Shown here in pieces: positions 61,087 to 64,000 of a DNA stretch of 64,000 nucleotides. Numbering within the stretch: the first letter of the stretch is position 1; each line of letters begins with the position of its first letter. The notes beneath the pieces were generated by a model that saw only the letters and a list, made by a program, of their open reading frames with translations, was not told where the DNA came from and did no database searches. Origin of the DNA: Edaphovirga cremea (GTDB taxonomy: Bacteria > Pseudomonadota > Gammaproteobacteria > Enterobacterales > Enterobacteriaceae). Location: contig NZ_QOVA01000002.1 in NCBI RefSeq assembly GCF_003332275.1, positions 1 through 64,000 of the forward strand. Reading direction: 5' to 3'. Made by a program: the position numbers and the translations under genes.

Positions 61087-63687
61087 ATGTCACAAGATCC
61101 CTTTCTGGAACGAGAAGCAGAAAAATACGAATCCCCTATCCCGAGCCGCGAATTTATTCTTGCTCATTTGGCGAAACGCGAAACACCCGCCAGCCGCGAA
61201 GAGCTGGCCAATGAATTAGAACTTTCTGGTGAAGAAGCGTTGGAAGCCTTGCGTCGCCGTTTGCGCGCCATGGAACGTGATGGACAACTGGTCTTTACCC
61301 GCCGCCAATGTTACGCCTTACCGGAACGTCTGGATTTGCTGCGCGGAACGGTCATTGGCCACCGCGACGGCTATGGTTTTATGCGTGTGGAAGGTAAGAA
61401 AGAAGACATCTATCTGTCTGCTGAACAGATGAAAATGGCTATTCATGGCGACGTTGTGCTCGCGCAACCGATCGGTGAAGATCGTAAAGGTCGCCGCGAA
61501 GCGCGCATTGTTCGCGTGCTGGTGCCGAAAACCAGCCAGATTGTTGGCCGCTATTTTACCGATGCCGGTACCGGTTTTGTGGTACCAGACGACAGCCGTT
61601 TGAGTTTCGATATCCTCATCCCACCGGATGCCGTGAGCGGCGCACGCATGGGCTATATGGTGGTTGTCGAATTGACCCAACGCCCAACCCGCCGCACTAA
61701 AGCCGTGGGTCAAATAGTTGAAATCCTCGGCGATAAAATGGGTACCAGCATGGCTGTCGACATCGCCTTGCGTACGCATGAAATTCCTCATACCTGGCCG
61801 CCACAAGTGGAAAAACAGGTTGAGTCCCTGAGCGAACAAGTGCCTGAAGAGGCCAAAAAAGGCCGCGTTGATTTACGTGATCTGCCTTTGGTGACGATCG
61901 ACGGTGAAGATGCCCGTGACTTCGATGATGCGGTTTACTGCGAGAAGAAACGCGGTGGTGGTTGGCGTCTCTGGGTTGCCATTGCTGACGTCAGTTATTA
62001 TGTGCGCCCGCGTACTGCGCTTGATGACGAAGCGCGCAGCCGGGGCAACTCGGTTTACTTCCCGTCACAGGTAGTACCGATGCTGCCGGAAGTGCTCTCC
62101 AACGGATTGTGTTCGCTTAACCCGCAAGTTGATCGCCTGTGCATGGTGTGTGAGATGACTATCTCCGCACAGGGGCGTCTGTCGACGTCCAAATTCTACG
62201 AAGCAGTGATGAGTTCGCACGCCCGTCTGACCTACACCAAGGTCTGGCATATTATTGAAGGCAATGAGGAACTGCGCGAGCAGTATCATCCGCTGGTCAA
62301 ACACCTCCAGGAATTGCACGTGATGTACAAGGCCCTGGATCAGGCGCGTAAAGAGCGTGGCGGTATCGGTTTCGAGACCGAAGAAGCCAAATTTATCTTC
62401 AATGCCGAGCGCCGTATTGAACGTGTTGAACCGACCGTACGTAATGACGCCCACAAACTGATCGAAGAGTGTATGATCATGGCGAACGTCGCCGCCGCAC
62501 GCTTCGTTGAAAAGAATAACGAACCTGCATTGTTCCGCGTGCACGATCGCCCGAGTGACGATCACATTTCTGCGCTGAAGAGCGTTCTGAACGAGCTGGG
62601 CCTGGTTCTTGGCGGGGGTATGAAGCCGGAGCCAAAAGACTATGCGCAGTTGATGGATGAAGTGGCTGAGCGTCCCGATCATGAGATGCTGCAAACGATG
62701 CTGCTGCGCTCAATGAAACAGGCGATTTACGACCCGGAAAACCGTGGCCACTTTGGTCTGGCGCTGGCATCTTATGGGCACTTTACTTCACCGATTCGCC
62801 GCTATCCCGATTTGGCGATGCACCGGGCGATCAAATACCAGTTAGCGAAAGAGCACGGTAACGTGAAAGATCGCTGGACGCCAACCGGCGGCTGGCATAG
62901 CGATTACGAAGACATGCTGCAACTCGGTGAGCACTGCTCAATGACCGAACGCCGCGCTGACGAAGCGACGCGTAACGTTGCTGACTGGCTCAAGTGCGAC
63001 TTCATGCAGGATCACGTGGGTGAAGTCTTCAGTGGTATTATCGCCAGCGTCACGGGATTTGGCTTCTTTGTGCGCCTGAGCGACCTGTTCATCGACGGGC
63101 TGGTTCACGTCTCCACGCTGGATAACGACTATTATCGCTTTGACAGTATTGGTCAGCGCCTGATTGGCGAATCCTCAGGCCAGGTTTATCGCCTGGGGGA
63201 TACCGTTGAAATTCGCGTTGAAGCAGTCCATCTCGATGAGCGGAAAATCGATTTCGCGTTGGTTTCCAGTACCCGGAAATCTCGCGGTGAAGGTAAAACT
63301 GCCCGCGACAATGGTAAGAAAGAGGGCTCCCGTGGCCGCACCATGCGGAGCGACGCGCCTTCGCGCGGCAAGGCACCACGCCGCAGTGGCAAGAAGCCAG
63401 CCAATTTTGAGCCGGACAGTGCGTTCCGTAAAGAAGGCGACAAATCTGGTGCAGCCGGGAAAGATCAACCTTCATCGCGCAGTAAACCACCGCGTCGCGG
63501 GGGCAAAAAACCGGCCAGCGCAACTGAACCCGCTTTTGCTGCGCGCAAGAAAGAGGGCGATAAACCCGCGACGGTGAGCAAGGATCAGAAAGCGAAGAAA
63601 GCGAAAAACGTGTCGGAAAAAACCAAGAAAATTGCCGCTGCGACCAAAGCCAAACGTGCCAAGAAAAATACCAAAACAGAAGGTTAA
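61087..63687 (+). CDS. rnr: Ribonuclease R
   Basis: The 866-residue RNB-family 3'-5' exoribonuclease degrades structured RNA and acts in trans-translation and cold shock. The start at ATG 61087 ([15 protein letters not shown]) follows GGAGG; an in-frame start at 61039 overlaps the end of nsrR. Domains: winged helix (20-85), two cold-shock domains (85-240), RNB with [14 protein letters not shown] aspartates near 280-290, S1 (about 640-725) and a Lys/Arg-rich tail from about 735. The tail is longer than in E. coli RNase R (813 residues) and contains a partial tandem repeat of about 33 residues. Confidence 0.97.
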   Translation: MSQDPFLEREAEKYESPIPSREFILAHLAKRETPASREELANELELSGEEALEALRRRLRAMERDGQLVFTRRQCYALPERLDLLRGTVIGHRDGYGFMRVEGKKEDIYLSAEQMKMAIHGDVVLAQPIGEDRKGRREARIVRVLVPKTSQIVGRYFTDAGTGFVVPDDSRLSFDILIPPDAVSGARMGYMVVVELTQRPTRRTKAVGQIVEILGDKMGTSMAVDIALRTHEIPHTWPPQVEKQVESLSEQVPEEAKKGRVDLRDLPLVTIDGEDARDFDDAVYCEKKRGGGWRLWVAIADVSYYVRPRTALDDEARSRGNSVYFPSQVVPMLPEVLSNGLCSLNPQVDRLCMVCEMTISAQGRLSTSKFYEAVMSSHARLTYTKVWHIIEGNEELREQYHPLVKHLQELHVMYKALDQARKERGGIGFETEEAKFIFNAERRIERVEPTVRNDAHKLIEECMIMANVAAARFVEKNNEPALFRVHDRPSDDHISALKSVLNELGLVLGGGMKPEPKDYAQLMDEVAERPDHEMLQTMLLRSMKQAIYDPENRGHFGLALASYGHFTSPIRRYPDLAMHRAIKYQLAKEHGNVKDRWTPTGGWHSDYEDMLQLGEHCSMTERRADEATRNVADWLKCDFMQDHVGEVFSGIIASVTGFGFFVRLSDLFIDGLVHVSTLDNDYYRFDSIGQRLIGESSGQVYRLGDTVEIRVEAVHLDERKIDFALVSSTRKSRGEGKTARDNGKKEGSRGRTMRSDAPSRGKAPRRSGKKPANFEPDSAFRKEGDKSGAAGKDQPSSRSKPPRRGGKKPASATEPAFAARKKEGDKPATVSKDQKAKKAKNVSEKTKKIAAATKAKRAKKNTKTEG
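63368..63588 (+). repeat. Imperfect tandem duplication in the RNase R tail
   Basis: Two tail segments, about 63368-63468 and 63484-63588, encode similar modules: [15 protein letters not shown]...[13 protein letters not shown] and [15 protein letters not shown]...[13 protein letters not shown]. The repeat keeps the reading frame and lengthens the basic tail by about 35 residues. Confidence 0.75.
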
Positions 63688-63701
63688 CGACAGATCCGTC
63701 C

Positions 63702-63796
63702 TTTATTTCCGGGCGACAAAAACTATTTCCGGGCGACAATAACATCGCCCACCTTTTTTCACCTACTGACGGGTTATGGAAACCCGTCAGTAGGTT
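63702..63796 (+). terminator. Hairpin cluster between rnr and rlmB
   Basis: A tandem repeat of TATTTCCGGGCGACA begins at about 63703 and 63724. The second copy enters a hairpin, GGGCGA / TCGCCC at 63731-63750, followed by ACCTTTTTTC, a likely terminator of nsrR-rnr. Directly after it, ACCTACTGACGGGTT and AACCCGTCAGTAGGT (63761-63795) form a perfect 15-bp stem. Confidence 0.75.
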
Positions 63797-63823
63797 TAAC
63801 AGTCAGAAAATTGAAAGAGCATC

Positions 63824-64000
63824 ATGAGCGAAATTATTTACGGTATCCATGCAGTTAAAGCCCTGCTGGAGCGCGATCCCCAGCGTTTCCTCGAAGTTTT
63901 CATCCTGAAAGGCAGGGACGATCGTCGCCTGCAACCGGTGGTGGAAGAGCTGGAAGCGATTGGTATTGTGATTCAGGTGGCTAACCGCCAGTGGCTGGAT
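63824..64000 (+). CDS. rlmB: 23S rRNA 2'-O-ribose G2251 methyltransferase RlmB (partial, runs off the edge)
   Basis: Only the first 59 codons are in the window (MSEIIYGIHAVKALLERD and on). They match the N-terminal SpoU-family substrate-binding domain of RlmB, which methylates G2251 of 23S rRNA. The position after nsrR-rnr is the same as in E. coli. The catalytic SPOUT domain lies outside the window. Confidence 0.93.
   Translation, partial: MSEIIYGIHAVKALLERDPQRFLEVFILKGRDDRRLQPVVEELEAIGIVIQVANRQWLD

Noticed and set aside
62065..62694. 209-codon open frame opposite rnr
   Set aside because: It is an antisense shadow of the RNB domain with no start signal and no domain pattern.

Overview
This window is a stretch of chromosome from a member of the Enterobacterales. 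From about 21.9 kb to the right edge the gene order follows the E. coli 94-95 min region closely: tRNA-Phe, yjdC, dsbD, cutA, dcuA, aspA, fxsA, groESL, yjeI, epmB/efp, ecnAB, gdx, blc, frdDCBA, epmA, mscM, psd, rsgA, orn, three tRNA-Gly, queG, nnr, tsaE, amiB, mutL, miaA, hfq, hflXKC, yjeT, purA, nsrR, rnr, rlmB. ampC and yjeH of E. coli are missing. The genus cannot be fixed from the sequence alone. The accessory genes on the left would fit a Pectobacteriaceae-like (plant-associated) or other environmental lineage, but that is inference.

Layout. 1-580: the 5S gene that ends an rRNA operon, its double terminator, and a decayed gene fragment. 580-4556 (minus): acs-yjcH-actP for acetate scavenging. 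5.4-8.2 kb: gltP, a stand-alone 4'-phosphopantetheinyl transferase and a Qnr-like pentapeptide-repeat protein. 8.4-13.1 kb (plus): glycogen phosphorylase followed by a three-protein partner-switching module (response regulator with PP2C phosphatase, STAS anti-sigma antagonist, RsbW-like kinase). 13.1-16.2 kb (minus, convergent): a soluble hybrid histidine kinase preceded by a globin-fold protein that seems to lack the proximal heme histidine. 16.5-21.6 kb: an AT-richer block with an M20 amidohydrolase, an AGCS symporter, diaminopropionate ammonia-lyase, RidA and a divergent Lrp-type regulator. It lies between the intact globin-like gene and a 68-bp remnant of a second copy of that gene beside tRNA-Phe. 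The rest is conserved core.

How the genes work together. The most novel part is the 8.4-16.2 kb locus. It looks like a signalling cascade (globin-like sensor, hybrid kinase with HPt, response regulator/PP2C, STAS, RsbW-like kinase) attached to a glycogen phosphorylase gene. All catalytic residues I could check in the cascade are present, but the final target is not in the window. The diaminopropionate block reads as a complete uptake and degradation operon with its own regulator. In the core, the EF-P gene and both of its lysylation enzymes lie within 8 kb. A guanidine-II riboswitch precedes gdx, a heat-shock promoter precedes groESL, a CRP palindrome precedes aspA, and two consensus DnaA boxes lie between the tRNA-Gly genes and queG, the place where E. 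coli has datA.
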